A stretch of DNA of 64,000 nucleotides, from assembly GCA_037893225.1 (NCBI GenBank), contig JAZGUH010000004.1, positions 806,001 to 870,000 on the forward strand. The letters run 5' to 3'. How positions within the stretch are numbered: the first letter of the stretch is position 1; each line of letters opens with the position of its first letter. Origin of the DNA: Hippasteria phrygiana (taxonomy: Eukaryota > Echinodermata > Asteroidea > Valvatida > Goniasteridae). Below the pieces are notes generated by a model. The model worked only from the letters and a program-made list of their open reading frames with translations, was not told where the DNA came from and ran no database searches. A program made the position numbers and the translations under genes. Of the stretch, positions 21,104 through 32,624 are shown piece after piece.

Positions 21104-21175
21104 AGCAGAGTGGCGCAGTGGAAGCGTGCTGGGCCCATAACCCAGAGGTCCGAGGATCGAAACCTCGCTCTGGTA
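21104..21175 (+). tRNA. tRNA-iMet-CAT: Initiator tRNA-Met(CAT), G71 variant
   Basis: Gene 53, L unit. G71 faces G2. Confidence 0.9.
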
Positions 21176-21344
21176 AGGTTTTTTATCCCAAGAAAGCTGA
21201 CTAAATCTTTAAAATAAACAGGAAAATACTGTCGGGCAGGCGCTTAAAACACAGGGGAATAAACGAGCTGTTCCCTTAATGCATTTTTAGGAAGAAATAT
21301 TTGGATATACGAAAATACTCTCTCGTAAAACTTGTTCTACAGAA

Positions 21345-21416
21345 AGCAGAGTGGCGCAGTGGAAGCGTGCTGGGCCCATAACCCAGAGGTCCGAGGATCG
21401 AAACCTCGCTCTGCTA
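21345..21416 (+). tRNA. tRNA-iMet-CAT: Initiator tRNA-Met(CAT), canonical
   Basis: Gene 54, SA unit. All stems pair. Confidence 0.97.
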
Positions 21417-21862
21417 ATTCTTTTTTTCCAAGAAAGCTGACTAAATCTTTAAAATAAATAGGAAAATACTGTCGGCCAGGCGCTTAATACACAGGGGGAA
21501 AAAGGACCACTTCCCTTAATGCATTTTTAGAAAGAAATATTTGGAAAGATACCATGAATGACGAGCAGGTATTTGGTGTTATGATAAACTTACCGGTCAC
21601 AATTTGGAAGTACGTTGGGCAGTTGATATTTCCTCCTCTTGTAATATCAGATGGAGTCCAATAATGGCCACATTTTGTAATGATGCATCGCAATCAAGGG
21701 TTGCCAACACTCACGCATTGAGTGCAAGACTCAAGCATTTCACGCAATTCTAACGCTCTCAAACATAAACTAACAGTATCACGGAAATTATTTCACTGTA
21801 TCGTCATTACGTGTGATGCGTGATATACGAAAATGCTCTCTCGTGACACTTCTTTCACACAA

Positions 21863-21934
21863 AGCAGAGTGGCGCAGTGGATGCGTGCTGGGCCCATAAC
21901 CCAGAGGTCCGAGAATCGAAACCTCGCTCTGCTA
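21863..21934 (+). tRNA. tRNA-iMet-CAT: Initiator tRNA-Met(CAT), T21/A53 variant
   Basis: Gene 55, L unit. T21; A53 faces C61. Confidence 0.88.
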
Positions 21935-22117
21935 ATTCTTTTTTTCCAAGAAAGCTGACTAAATCTTTAAAATAAACAGGAAAATACTGTCGGGCAGGCG
22001 CTTAAAACACAAGGGGGGGGGGGGGGGGGGGGGGAAGGAGCTCTTCCCTTAATGCATTTTTCAAAAGAAATATTTGGATATACGAAAATACTCTCTCGTA
22101 AAACTTGTTCTACAGAA

Positions 22118-22189
22118 AGCAGAGTGGCGCAGTGGAAGCGTGCTGGGCCCATAACCCAGAGGTCCGAAGATCGAAACCTCGCTCTGCTA
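22118..22189 (+). tRNA. tRNA-iMet-CAT: Initiator tRNA-Met(CAT), A52 variant
   Basis: Gene 56, SG unit with a 22-G tract. A52 faces C62. The spacer marker TTTTTCAAAAG is shared with gene 70. Confidence 0.88.
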
Positions 22190-22635
22190 ATTCTTTTTTT
22201 CCAAGAAAGCTGACTAAATCTTTAAAATAAATAGGAAAATACTGTCGGGCAGGCGCTTAATACACAAGGGGAAAAAGGACCACTTCCCTTAATGCATTTT
22301 TAGAAAGAAATATTTGGAAAGATACCATGAATGACGAGCAGGTATTTGGTGTTATGATAAACTTACCGGTGACAATTTGGAAGTACGTTGGGCAGTTGAT
22401 ATTTCCTCCTCTTGTAATATCAGATGGAGTCCAATAATGGCCACATTTTGTAATGATGCATCGCAATCAAGGGTTGCCAACACTCACGCATTGAGTGCAA
22501 GACTCAAGCATTTCACGCAATTCTAACGCTCTCAAACATAAACTAACAGTATCACGCAAATTATTTCACTGTATCGTCATTACGTGTGATGCGTGATATA
22601 CGAAAATGCTCTCTCGTGACACTTCTTTCACACAA

Positions 22636-22707
22636 AGCAGAGTGGCGCAGTGGATGCGTGCTGGGCCCATAACTCAGAGGTCCGAGAATCGAAACCTCGC
22701 TCTGGTA
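22636..22707 (+). tRNA. tRNA-iMet-CAT: Initiator tRNA-Met(CAT), T21/T40/A53/G71 variant
   Basis: Gene 57, L unit. Four changes as in gene 29. Confidence 0.84.
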
Positions 22708-22876
22708 AGGTTTTTTATCCCAAGAAAGCTGACTAAATCTTTAAAATAAACAGGAAAATACTGTCGGGCAGGCGCTTAAAACACAGGGGAAAAAACGAGC
22801 TGTTCCCTTAATGCATTTTTAGGAAGAAATATTTGGATATACGAAAATACTCTCTCGTAAAACTTGTTCTACAGAA

Positions 22877-22948
22877 AGCAGAGTGGCGCAGTGGAAGCGT
22901 GCTGGGCCCATAACCCAGAGGTCCGAGGATCGAAACCTCGCTCTGCTA
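22877..22948 (+). tRNA. tRNA-iMet-CAT: Initiator tRNA-Met(CAT), canonical
   Basis: Gene 58, SA unit, last gene of 5.38-kb repeat copy 1. All stems pair. Confidence 0.97.
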
Positions 22949-23394
22949 ATTCTTTTTTTCCAAGAAAGCTGACTAAATCTTTAAAATAAATAGGAAAATA
23001 CTGTCGGGCAGGCGCTTAATACACAGGGGGAAAAAGGACCACTTCCCTTAATGCATTTTTAGAAAGAAATATTTGGAAAGATACCATGAATGACGAGCAG
23101 GTATTTGGTGTTATGATAAACTTACCGGTCACAATTTGGAAGTACGTTGGGCAGTTGATATTTCCTCCTCTTGTAATATCAGATGGAGTCCAATAATGGC
23201 CACATTTTGTAATGATGCATCGCAATCAAGGGTTGCCAACACTCACGCATTGAGTGCAAGACTCAAGCATTTCACGCAATTCTAACGCTCTCAAACATAA
23301 ACTAACAGTATCACGGAAATTATTTCACTGTATCGTCATTACGTGTGATGCGTGATATACGAAAATGCTCTCTCGTGACACTTCTTTCACACAA

Positions 23395-23466
23395 AGCAGA
23401 GTGGCGCAGTGGATGCGTGCTGGGCCCATAACCCAGAGGTCCGAGAATCGAAACCTCGCTCTGCTA
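23395..23466 (+). tRNA. tRNA-iMet-CAT: Initiator tRNA-Met(CAT), T21/A53 variant
   Basis: Gene 59, L unit, copy of gene 45. T21; A53 faces C61. Confidence 0.88.
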
Positions 23467-23655
23467 ATTCTTTTTTTCCAAGAAAGCTGACTAAATCTTT
23501 AAAATAAACAGGAAAATACTGTCGGGCAGGCGCTTAAAACACAAGGGGGGGGGGGGGGGGGGGGGGGGGGGGAAGGAGCTCTTCCCTTAATGCATTTTTA
23601 GAAAGAAATATTTGGATATACGAAAATACTCTCTCGTAAAACTTGTTCTACAGAA

Positions 23656-23727
23656 AGCAGAGTGGCGCAGTGGAAGCGTGCTGGGCCCATAACCCAGAGG
23701 TCCGAAGATCGAAACCTCGCTCTGCTA
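23656..23727 (+). tRNA. tRNA-iMet-CAT: Initiator tRNA-Met(CAT), A52 variant
   Basis: Gene 60, SG unit with a 28-G tract, copy of gene 46. A52 faces C62. Confidence 0.88.
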
Positions 23728-24173
23728 ATTCTTTTTTTCCAAGAAAGCTGACTAAATCTTTAAAATAAATAGGAAAATACTGTCGGGCAGGCGCTTAATA
23801 CACAAGGGGAAAAAGGACCACTTCCCTTAATGCATTTTTAGAAAGAAATATTTGGAAAGATACCATGAATGACGAGCAGGTATTTGGTGTTATGATAAAC
23901 TTACCGGTGACAATTTGGAAGTACGTTGGGCAGTTGATATTTCCTCCTCTTGTAATATCAGATGGAGTCCAATAATGGCCACATTTTGTAATGATGCATC
24001 GCAATCAAGGGTTGCCAACACTCACGCATTGAGTGCAAGACTCAAGCATTTCACGCAATTCTAACGCTCTCAAACATAAACTAACAGTATCACGCAAATT
24101 ATTTCACTGTATCGTCATTACGTGTGATGCGTGATATACGAAAATGCTCTCTCGTGACACTTCTTTCACACAA

Positions 24174-24245
24174 AGCAGAGTGGCGCAGTGGATGCGTGCT
24201 GGGCCCATAACCCAGAGGTCCGAGAATCGAAACCTCGCTCTGCTA
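24174..24245 (+). tRNA. tRNA-iMet-CAT: Initiator tRNA-Met(CAT), T21/A53 variant
   Basis: Gene 61, L unit, copy of gene 47. T21; A53 faces C61. Confidence 0.88.
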
Positions 24246-24428
24246 ATTCTTTTTTTCCAAGAAAGCTGACTAAATCTTTAAAATAAACAGGAAAATACTG
24301 TCGGGCAGGCGCTTAAAACACAAGGGGGGGGGGGGGGGGGGGGGGAAGGAGCTCTTCCCTTAATGCATTTTTCGAAAGAAATATTTGGATATACGAAAAT
24401 ACTCTCTCGTAAAACTTGTTCTACAGAA

Positions 24429-24500
24429 AGCAGAGTGGCGCAGTGGAAGCGTGCTGGGCCCATAACCCAGAGGTCCGAAGATCGAAACCTCGCTCTGCTA
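24429..24500 (+). tRNA. tRNA-iMet-CAT: Initiator tRNA-Met(CAT), A52 variant
   Basis: Gene 62, SG unit with a 22-G tract, copy of gene 48. A52 faces C62. Confidence 0.88.
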
Positions 24501-24946
24501 ATTCTTTTTTTCCAAGAAAGCTGACTAAATCTTTAAAATAAATAGGAAAATACTGTCGGGCAGGCGCTTAATACACAAGGGGAAAAAGGACCACTTCCCT
24601 TAATGCATTTTTAGAAAGAAATATTTGGAAAGATACCATGAATGACGAGCAGGTATTTGGTGTTATGATAAACTTACCGGTGACAATTTGGAAGTACGTT
24701 GGGCAGTTGATATTTCTTCCTCTTGTAATATCAGATGGAGTCCAATAATGGCCACATTTTGTAAAGATGCATCGCAATCAAGGGTTGCCAACACTCACGC
24801 ATTGAGTGCAAGACTCAAGCATTTCACGCAATTCTAACGCTCTCAAACATAAACTAACAGTATCACGCAAATTATTTCACTGTATCGTCATTACGTGTGA
24901 TGCGTGATATACGAAAATGCTCTCTCGTGACACTTCTTTCACACAA

Positions 24947-25018
24947 AGCAGAGTGGCGCAGTGGAAGCGTGCTGGGCCCATAACCCAGAGGTCCGAGGAT
25001 CGAAACCTCGCTCTGGTA
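24947..25018 (+). tRNA. tRNA-iMet-CAT: Initiator tRNA-Met(CAT), G71 variant
   Basis: Gene 63, L unit, copy of gene 49. G71 faces G2. Confidence 0.9.
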
Positions 25019-25187
25019 AGGTTTTTTATCCCAAGAAAGCTGACTAAATCTTTAAAATAAACAGGAAAATACTGTCGGGCAGGCGCTTAAAACACAGGGG
25101 AATAAACGAGCTGTTCCCTTAATGCATTTTTAGGAAGAAATATTTGGATATACGAAAATACTCTCTCGTAAAACTTGTTCTACAGAA

Positions 25188-25259
25188 AGCAGAGTGGCGC
25201 AGTGGAAGCGTGCTGGGCCCATAACCCAGAGGTCCGAGGATCGAAACCTCGCTCTGCTA
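25188..25259 (+). tRNA. tRNA-iMet-CAT: Initiator tRNA-Met(CAT), canonical
   Basis: Gene 64, SA unit, copy of gene 50. All stems pair. Confidence 0.97.
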
Positions 25260-25705
25260 ATTCTTTTTTTCCAAGAAAGCTGACTAAATCTTTAAAATAA
25301 ATAGGAAAATACTGTCGGCCAGGCGCTTAATACACAGGGGGAAAAAGGACCACTTCCCTTAATGCATTTTTAGAAAGAAATATTTGGAAAGATACCATGA
25401 ATGACGAGCAGGTATTTGGTGTTATGATAAACTTACCGGTCACAATTTGGAAGTACGTTGGGCAGTTGATATTTCCTCCTCTTGTAATATCAGATGGAGT
25501 CCAATAATGGCCACATTTTGTAATGATGCATCGCAATCAAGGGTTGCCAACACTCACGCATTGAGTGCAAGACTCAAGCATTTCACGCAATTCTAACGCT
25601 CTCAAACATAAACTAACAGTATCACGCAAATTATTTCACTGTATCGTCATTACGTGTGATGCGTGATATACGAAAATGCTCTCTCGTAACACTTCTTTCA
25701 CACAA

Positions 25706-25777
25706 AGCAGAGTGGCGCAGTGGAAGCGTGCCGGGCCCATAACCCGGAGGTCCGAGGATCGAAACCTCGCTCTGCTA
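25706..25777 (+). tRNA. tRNA-iMet-CAT: Initiator tRNA-Met(CAT), compensated C28:G42
   Basis: Gene 65, L unit, copy of gene 51. C28 pairs with G42. Confidence 0.95.
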
Positions 25778-25968
25778 AGTTTTTTTTTCCAAGAATACTG
25801 ACTAAATCTTTAAAATATACAGGAAAATACTGTCGGGCAGGCGCTTAAAACACAGGGGGGGGGGGGGGGGGGTGGGGGGGGGGGGGAAGGAGCTCTTCCC
25901 TTAATGCATTTTTCGAAAGAAATATTTGGATATACGAAAATACTCTCTCGTAAAACTTTTCTACAGAA

Positions 25969-26040
25969 AGCAGAGTGGCGCAGTGGAAGCGTGCTGGGCC
26001 CATAACCCAGAGGTCCGAGGATCGAAACGTCGCTCTGCTA
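25969..26040 (+). tRNA. tRNA-iMet-CAT: Initiator tRNA-Met(CAT), G62 variant
   Basis: Gene 66, SG unit with an interrupted tract (G18-T-G13), copy of gene 52. G62 faces G52. Confidence 0.88.
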
Positions 26041-26487
26041 AGTTTTTTTTTTCCAAGAAAGCTGACTAAATCCTTAAAATAAATAGGAAAATACTGTCGG
26101 GCAGGCGCTTAAAACACAGGGGGAAAAAGGACCACTTCTCTTAATGCAATTTTAGAAAGAAATATTTGGAAAGATACCATGAATGACGAGCAGGTATTTG
26201 GTGTCATGATAAACTTACCGGTGACAATTTGGAAGTACGTTGGGCAGTTGATATTTCTTCCTCTTGTAATATCAGATGGAGTCCAATAATGGCCACATTT
26301 TGTAAAGATGCATCGCAATCAAGGGTTGCCAACACTCACGCATTGAGTGCAAGACTCAAGCATTTCACGCAATTCTAACGCTCTCAAACATAAACTAACA
26401 GTATCACGCAAATTATTTCACTGTATCGTCATTACGTGTGATGCGTGATATACGAAAATGCTCTCTCGTGACACTTCTTTCACACAA

Positions 26488-26559
26488 AGCAGAGTGGCGC
26501 AGTGGAAGCGTGCTGGGCCCATAACCCAGAGGTCCGAGGATCGAAACCTCGCTCTGGTA
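26488..26559 (+). tRNA. tRNA-iMet-CAT: Initiator tRNA-Met(CAT), G71 variant
   Basis: Gene 67, L unit, copy of gene 53. G71 faces G2. Confidence 0.9.
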
Positions 26560-26728
26560 AGGTTTTTTATCCCAAGAAAGCTGACTAAATCTTTAAAATA
26601 AACAGGAAAATACTGTCGGGCAGGCGCTTAAAACACAGGGGAATAAACGAGCTGTTCCCTTAATGCATTTTTAGGAAGAAATATTTGGATATACGAAAAT
26701 ACTCTCTCGTAAAACTTGTTCTACAGAA

Positions 26729-26800
26729 AGCAGAGTGGCGCAGTGGAAGCGTGCTGGGCCCATAACCCAGAGGTCCGAGGATCGAAACCTCGCTCTGCTA
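26729..26800 (+). tRNA. tRNA-iMet-CAT: Initiator tRNA-Met(CAT), canonical
   Basis: Gene 68, SA unit, copy of gene 54. All stems pair. Confidence 0.97.
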
Positions 26801-27246
26801 ATTCTTTTTTTCCAAGAAAGCTGACTAAATCTTTAAAATAAATAGGAAAATACTGTCGGCCAGGCGCTTAATACACAGGGGGAAAAAGGACCACTTCCCT
26901 TAATGCATTTTTAGAAAGAAATATTTGGAAAGATACCATGAATGACGAGCAGGTATTTGGTGTTATGATAAACTTACCGGTCACAATTTGGAAGTACGTT
27001 GGGCAGTTGATATTTCCTCCTCTTGTAATATCAGATGGAGTCCAATAATGGCCACATTTTGTAATGATGCATCGCAATCAAGGGTTGCCAACACTCACGC
27101 ATTGAGTGCAAGACTCAAGCATTTCACGCAATTCTAACGCTCTCAAACATAAACTAACAGTATCACGGAAATTATTTCACTGTATCGTCATTACGTGTGA
27201 TGCGTGATATACGAAAATGCTCTCTCGTGACACTTCTTTCACACAA

Positions 27247-27318
27247 AGCAGAGTGGCGCAGTGGATGCGTGCTGGGCCCATAACCCAGAGGTCCGAGAAT
27301 CGAAACCTCGCTCTGCTA
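27247..27318 (+). tRNA. tRNA-iMet-CAT: Initiator tRNA-Met(CAT), T21/A53 variant
   Basis: Gene 69, L unit, copy of gene 55. T21; A53 faces C61. Confidence 0.88.
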
Positions 27319-27502
27319 ATTCTTTTTTTCCAAGAAAGCTGACTAAATCTTTAAAATAAACAGGAAAATACTGTCGGGCAGGCGCTTAAAACACAAGGGG
27401 GGGGGGGGGGGGGGGGGGGAAGGAGCTCTTCCCTTAATGCATTTTTCAAAAGAAATATTTGGATATACGAAAATACTCTCTCGTAAAACTTGTTCTACAG
27501 AA

Positions 27503-27574
27503 AGCAGAGTGGCGCAGTGGAAGCGTGCTGGGCCCATAACCCAGAGGTCCGAAGATCGAAACCTCGCTCTGCTA
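27503..27574 (+). tRNA. tRNA-iMet-CAT: Initiator tRNA-Met(CAT), A52 variant
   Basis: Gene 70, SG unit with a 23-G tract, copy of gene 56. A52 faces C62. Confidence 0.88.
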
Positions 27575-28020
27575 ATTCTTTTTTTCCAAGAAAGCTGACT
27601 AAATCTTTAAAATAAATAGGAAAATACTGTCGGGCAGGCGCTTAATACACAAGGGGAAAAAGGACCACTTCCCTTAATGCATTTTTAGAAAGAAATATTT
27701 GGAAAGATACCATGAATGACGAGCAGGTATTTGGTGTTATGATAAACTTACCGGTGACAATTTGGAAGTACGTTGGGCAGTTGATATTTCCTCCTCTTGT
27801 AATATCAGATGGAGTCCAATAATGGCCACATTTTGTAATGATGCATCGCAATCAAGGGTTGCCAACACTCACGCATTGAGTGCAAGACTCAAGCATTTCA
27901 CGCAATTCTAACGCTCTCAAACATAAACTAACAGTATCACGCAAATTATTTCACTGTATCGTCATTACGTGTGATGCGTGATATACGAAAATGCTCTCTC
28001 GTGACACTTCTTTCACACAA

Positions 28021-28092
28021 AGCAGAGTGGCGCAGTGGATGCGTGCTGGGCCCATAACTCAGAGGTCCGAGAATCGAAACCTCGCTCTGGTA
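28021..28092 (+). tRNA. tRNA-iMet-CAT: Initiator tRNA-Met(CAT), T21/T40/A53/G71 variant
   Basis: Gene 71, L unit, copy of gene 57. Four changes as in gene 29. Confidence 0.84.
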
Positions 28093-28261
28093 AGGTTTTT
28101 TATCCCAAGAAAGCTGACTAAATCTTTAAAATAAACAGGAAAATACTGTCGGGCAGGCGCTTAAAACACAGGGGAAAAAACGAGCTGTTCCCTTAATGCA
28201 TTTTTAGGAAGAAATATTTGGATATACGAAAATACTCTCTCGTAAAACTTGTTCTACAGAA

Positions 28262-28333
28262 AGCAGAGTGGCGCAGTGGAAGCGTGCTGGGCCCATAACC
28301 CAGAGGTCCGAGGATCGAAACCTCGCTCTGCTA
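28262..28333 (+). tRNA. tRNA-iMet-CAT: Initiator tRNA-Met(CAT), canonical
   Basis: Gene 72, SA unit, copy of gene 58. All stems pair. Confidence 0.97.
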
Positions 28334-28779
28334 ATTCTTTTTTTCCAAGAAAGCTGACTAAATCTTTAAAATAAATAGGAAAATACTGTCGGGCAGGCGC
28401 TTAATACACAGGGGTAAAAAGGACCACTTCCCTTAATGCATTTTTAGAAAGAAATATTTGGAAAGATACCATGAATGACGAGCAGGTATTTGGTGTTATG
28501 ATAAACTTACCGGTCACAATTTGGAAGTACGTTGGGCAGTTGATATTTCCTCCTCTTGTAATATCAGATGGAGTCCAATAATGGCCACATTTTGTAATGA
28601 TGCATCGCAATCAAGGGTTGCCAACACTCACGCATTGAGTGCAAGACTCAAGCATTTCACGTAATTCTAACGCTCTCAAACATAAACTAACAGTATCACG
28701 GAAATTATTTCACTGTATCGTCATTACGTGTGATGCGTGATATACGAAAATGCTCTCTCGTGACACTTCTTTCACACAA

Positions 28780-28851
28780 AGCAGAGTGGCGCAGTGGATG
28801 CGTGCTGGGCCCATAACCCAGAGGTCCGAGAATCGAAACCTCGCTCTGCTA
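28780..28851 (+). tRNA. tRNA-iMet-CAT: Initiator tRNA-Met(CAT), T21/A53 variant
   Basis: Gene 73, L unit, start of a partial third 5.38-kb copy. T21; A53 faces C61. Confidence 0.88.
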
Positions 28852-29038
28852 ATTCTTTTTTTCCAAGAAAGCTGACTAAATCTTTAAAATAAACAGGAAA
28901 ATACTGTCGGGCAGGCGCTTAAAACACAAGGGGGGGGGGGGGGGGGGGGGGGGGGAAGGAGCTCTTCCCTTAATGCATTTTTAGAAAGAAATATTTGGAT
29001 ATACGAAAATACTCTCTCGTAAAACTTGTTCTACAGAA

Positions 29039-29110
29039 AGCAGAGTGGCGCAGTGGAAGCGTGCTGGGCCCATAACCCAGAGGTCCGAAGATCGAAACCT
29101 CGCTCTGCTA
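29039..29110 (+). tRNA. tRNA-iMet-CAT: Initiator tRNA-Met(CAT), A52 variant
   Basis: Gene 74, SG unit with a 26-G tract. A52 faces C62. The third 5.38-kb copy ends after this gene. Confidence 0.88.
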
Positions 29111-29556
29111 ATTCTTTTTTTCCAAGAAAGCTGACTAAATCTTTAAAATAAATAGGAAAATACTGTCGGGCAGGCGCTTAATACACAAGGGGAAAAAGGA
29201 CCACTTCCCTTAATGCATTTTTAGAAAGAAATATTTGGAAAGATACCATGAATGACGAGCAGGTATTTGGTGTTATGATAAACTTACCGGTGACAATTTG
29301 GAAGTACGTTGGGCAGTTGATATTTCCTCCTCTTGTAATATCAGATGGAGTCCAATAATGGCCACATTTTGTAATGATGCATCGCAATCAAGGGTTGCCA
29401 ACACTCACGCATTGAGTGCAAGACTCAAGCATTTCACGCAATTCTAACGCTCTCAAACATAAACTAACAGTATCACGCAAATTATTTCACTGTATCGTCA
29501 TTACGTGTGATGCGTGATATACGAAAATGCTCTCTCGTGACACTTCTTTCACACAA

Positions 29557-29628
29557 AGCAGAGTGGCGCAGTGGATGCGTGCTGGGCCCATAACTCAGAG
29601 GTCCGAGAATCGAAACCTCGCTCTGGTA
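29557..29628 (+). tRNA. tRNA-iMet-CAT: Initiator tRNA-Met(CAT), T21/T40/A53/G71 variant
   Basis: Gene 75, L unit. Four changes as in gene 29. Confidence 0.84.
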
Positions 29629-29797
29629 AGGTTTTTTATCCCAAGAAAGCTGACTAAATCTTTAAAATAAACAGGAAAATACTGTCGGGCAGGCGCTTAA
29701 AACACAGGGGAAAAAACGAGCTGTTCCCTTAATGCATTTTTAGGAAGAAATATTTGGATATACGAAAATACTCTCTCGTAAAACTTGTTCTACAGAA

Positions 29798-29869
29798 AGC
29801 AGAGTGGCGCAGTGGAAGCGTGCTGGGCCCATAACCCAGAGGTCCGAGGATCGAAACCTCGCTCTGCTA
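29798..29869 (+). tRNA. tRNA-iMet-CAT: Initiator tRNA-Met(CAT), canonical
   Basis: Gene 76, SA unit. All stems pair. Confidence 0.97.
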
Positions 29870-30315
29870 ATTCTTTTTTTCCAAGAAAGCTGACTAAATC
29901 TTTAAAATAAATAGGAAAATACTGTCGGGCAGGCGCTTAATACACAGGGGGAAAAAGGACCACTTCCCTTAATGCATTTTTAGAAAGAAATATTTGGAAA
30001 GATACCATGAATGACGAGCAGGTATTTGGTGTTATGATAAACTTACCGGTCACAATTTGGAAGTACGTTGGGCAGTTGATATTTCCTCCTCTTGTAATAT
30101 CAGATGGAGTCCAATAATGGCCACATTTTGTAATGATGCATCGCAATCAAGGGTTGCCAACACTCACGCATTGAGTGCAAGACTCAAGCATTTCACGCAA
30201 TTCTAACGCTCTCAAACATAAACTAACAGTATCACGGAAATTATTTCACTGTATCGTCATTACGTGTGATGCGTGATATACGAAAATGCTCTCTCGTGAC
30301 ACTTCTTTCACACAA

Positions 30316-30387
30316 AGCAGAGTGGCGCAGTGGATGCGTGCTGGGCCCATAACCCAGAGGTCCGAGAATCGAAACCTCGCTCTGCTA
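30316..30387 (+). tRNA. tRNA-iMet-CAT: Initiator tRNA-Met(CAT), T21/A53 variant
   Basis: Gene 77, L unit. T21; A53 faces C61. Confidence 0.88.
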
Positions 30388-30570
30388 ATTCTTTTTTTCC
30401 AAGAAAGCTGACTAAATCTTTAAAATAAACAGGAAAATACTGTCGGGCAGGCGCTTAAAACACAAGGGGGGGGGGGGGGGGGGGGGGAAGGAGCTCTTCC
30501 CTTAATGCATTTTTAGAAAGAAATATTTGGATATACGAAAATACTCTCTCGTAAAACTTGTTCTACAGAA

Positions 30571-30642
30571 AGCAGAGTGGCGCAGTGGAAGCGTGCTGGG
30601 CCCATAACCCAGAGGTCCGAAGATCGAAACCTCGCTCTGCTA
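30571..30642 (+). tRNA. tRNA-iMet-CAT: Initiator tRNA-Met(CAT), A52 variant
   Basis: Gene 78, SG unit with a 22-G tract. A52 faces C62. Confidence 0.88.
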
Positions 30643-31088
30643 ATTCTTTTTTTCCAAGAAAGCTGACTAAATCTTTAAAATAAATAGGAAAATACTGTCG
30701 GGCAGGCGCTTAATACACAAGGGGAAAAAGGACCACTTCCCTTAATGCATTTTTAGAAAGAAATATTTGGAAAGATACCATGAATGACGAGCAGGTATTT
30801 GGTGTTATGATAAACTTACCGGTGACAATTTGGAAGTACGTTGGGCAGTTGATATTTCCTCCTCTTGTAATATCAGATGGAGTCCAATAATGGCCACATT
30901 TTGTAATGATGCATCGCAATCAAGGGTTGCCAACACTCACGCATTGAGTGCAAGACTCAAGCATTTCACGCAATTCTAACGCTCTCAAACATAAACTAAC
31001 AGTATCACGCAAATTATTTCACTGTATCGTCATTACGTGTGATGCGTGATATACGAAAATGCTCTCTCGTGACACTTCTTTCACACAA

Positions 31089-31160
31089 AGCAGAGTGGCG
31101 CAGTGGATGCGTGCTGGGCCCATAACCCAGAGGTCCGAGAATCGAAACCTCGCTCTGCTA
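31089..31160 (+). tRNA. tRNA-iMet-CAT: Initiator tRNA-Met(CAT), T21/A53 variant
   Basis: Gene 79, L unit. T21; A53 faces C61. Confidence 0.88.
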
Positions 31161-31347
31161 ATTCTTTTTTTCCAAGAAAGCTGACTAAATCTTTAAAATA
31201 AACAGGAAAATACTGTCGGGCAGGCGCTTAAAACACAAGGGGGGGGGGGGGGGGGGGGGGGGGGAAGGAGCTCTTCCCTTAATGCATTTTTAGAAAGAAA
31301 TATTTGGATATACGAAAATACTCTCTCGTAAAACTTGTTCTACAGAA

Positions 31348-31419
31348 AGCAGAGTGGCGCAGTGGAAGCGTGCTGGGCCCATAACCCAGAGGTCCGAAGA
31401 TCGAAACCTCGCTCTGCTA
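31348..31419 (+). tRNA. tRNA-iMet-CAT: Initiator tRNA-Met(CAT), A52 variant
   Basis: Gene 80, SG unit with a 26-G tract. A52 faces C62. Confidence 0.88.
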
Positions 31420-31865
31420 ATTCTTTTTTTCCAAGAAAGCTGACTAAATCTTTAAAATAAATAGGAAAATACTGTCGGGCAGGCGCTTAATACACAAGGG
31501 GAAAAAGGACCACTTCCCTTAATGCATTTTTAGAAAGAAATATTTGGAAAGATACCATGAATGACGAGCAGGTATTTGGTGTTATGATAAACTTACCGGT
31601 GACAATTTGGAAGTACGTTGGGCAGTTGATATTTCTTCCTCTTGTAATATCAGATGGAGTCCAATAATGGCCACATTTTGTAAAGATGCATCGCAATCAA
31701 GGGTTGCCAACACTCACGCATTGAGTGCAAGACTCAAGCATTTCACGCAATTCTAACGCTCTCAAACATAAACTAACAGTATCACGCAAATTATTTCACT
31801 GTATCGTCATTACGTGTGATGCGTGATATACGAAAATGCTCTCTCGTGACACTTCTTTCACACAA

Positions 31866-31937
31866 AGCAGAGTGGCGCAGTGGAAGCGTGCTGGGCCCAT
31901 AACCCAGAGGTCCGAGGATCGAAACCTCGCTCTGGTA
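31866..31937 (+). tRNA. tRNA-iMet-CAT: Initiator tRNA-Met(CAT), G71 variant
   Basis: Gene 81, L unit, first gene of 4.33-kb repeat copy 1. G71 faces G2. Confidence 0.9.
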
Positions 31938-32106
31938 AGGTTTTTTATCCCAAGAAAGCTGACTAAATCTTTAAAATAAACAGGAAAATACTGTCGGGCA
32001 GGCGCTTAAAACACAGGGGAATAAACGAGCTGTTCCCTTAATGCATTTTTAGGAAGAAATATTTGGATATACGAAAATACTCTCTCGTAAAACTTGTTCT
32101 ACAGAA

Positions 32107-32178
32107 AGCAGAGTGGCGCAGTGGAAGCGTGCTGGGCCCATAACCCAGAGGTCCGAGGATCGAAACCTCGCTCTGCTA
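32107..32178 (+). tRNA. tRNA-iMet-CAT: Initiator tRNA-Met(CAT), canonical
   Basis: Gene 82, SA unit. All stems pair. Confidence 0.97.
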
Positions 32179-32624
32179 ATTCTTTTTTTCCAAGAAAGCT
32201 GACTAAATCTTTAAAATAAATAGGAAAATACTGTCGGCCAGGCGCTTAATACACAGGGGGAAAAAGGACCACTTCCCTTAATGCATTTTTAGAAAGAAAT
32301 ATTTGGAAAGATACCATGAATGACGAGCAGGTATTTGGTGTCATGATAAACTTACCGGTGACAATTTGGAAGTACGTTGGGCAGTTGATATTTCTTCCTC
32401 TTGTAATATCAGATGGAGTCCAATAATGGCCACATTTTGTAAAGATGCATCGCAATCAAGGGTTGCCAACACTCACGCATTGAGTGCAAGACTCAAGCAT
32501 TTCACGCAATTCTAACGCTCTCAAACATAAACTAACAGTATCACGCAAATTATTTCACTGTATCGTCATTACGTGTGATGCGTGATATACGAAAATGCTC
32601 TCTCGTGACACTTCTTTCACACAA

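Larger units (their letters stand above)
17580..22948 (+). repeat. 5.38-kb higher-order repeat, copy 1 (14 genes)
   Basis: Genes 45 to 58 follow a fixed order of variant classes that recurs exactly in genes 59 to 72. The lengths are 5369 and 5385 bp, and the changes in offset fall only at G tracts. Confidence 0.9.
22949..28333 (+). repeat. 5.38-kb higher-order repeat, copy 2 (14 genes)
   Basis: Genes 59 to 72. Genes 73 and 74 (28334-29110) begin a third copy, after which the order changes. Confidence 0.9.
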
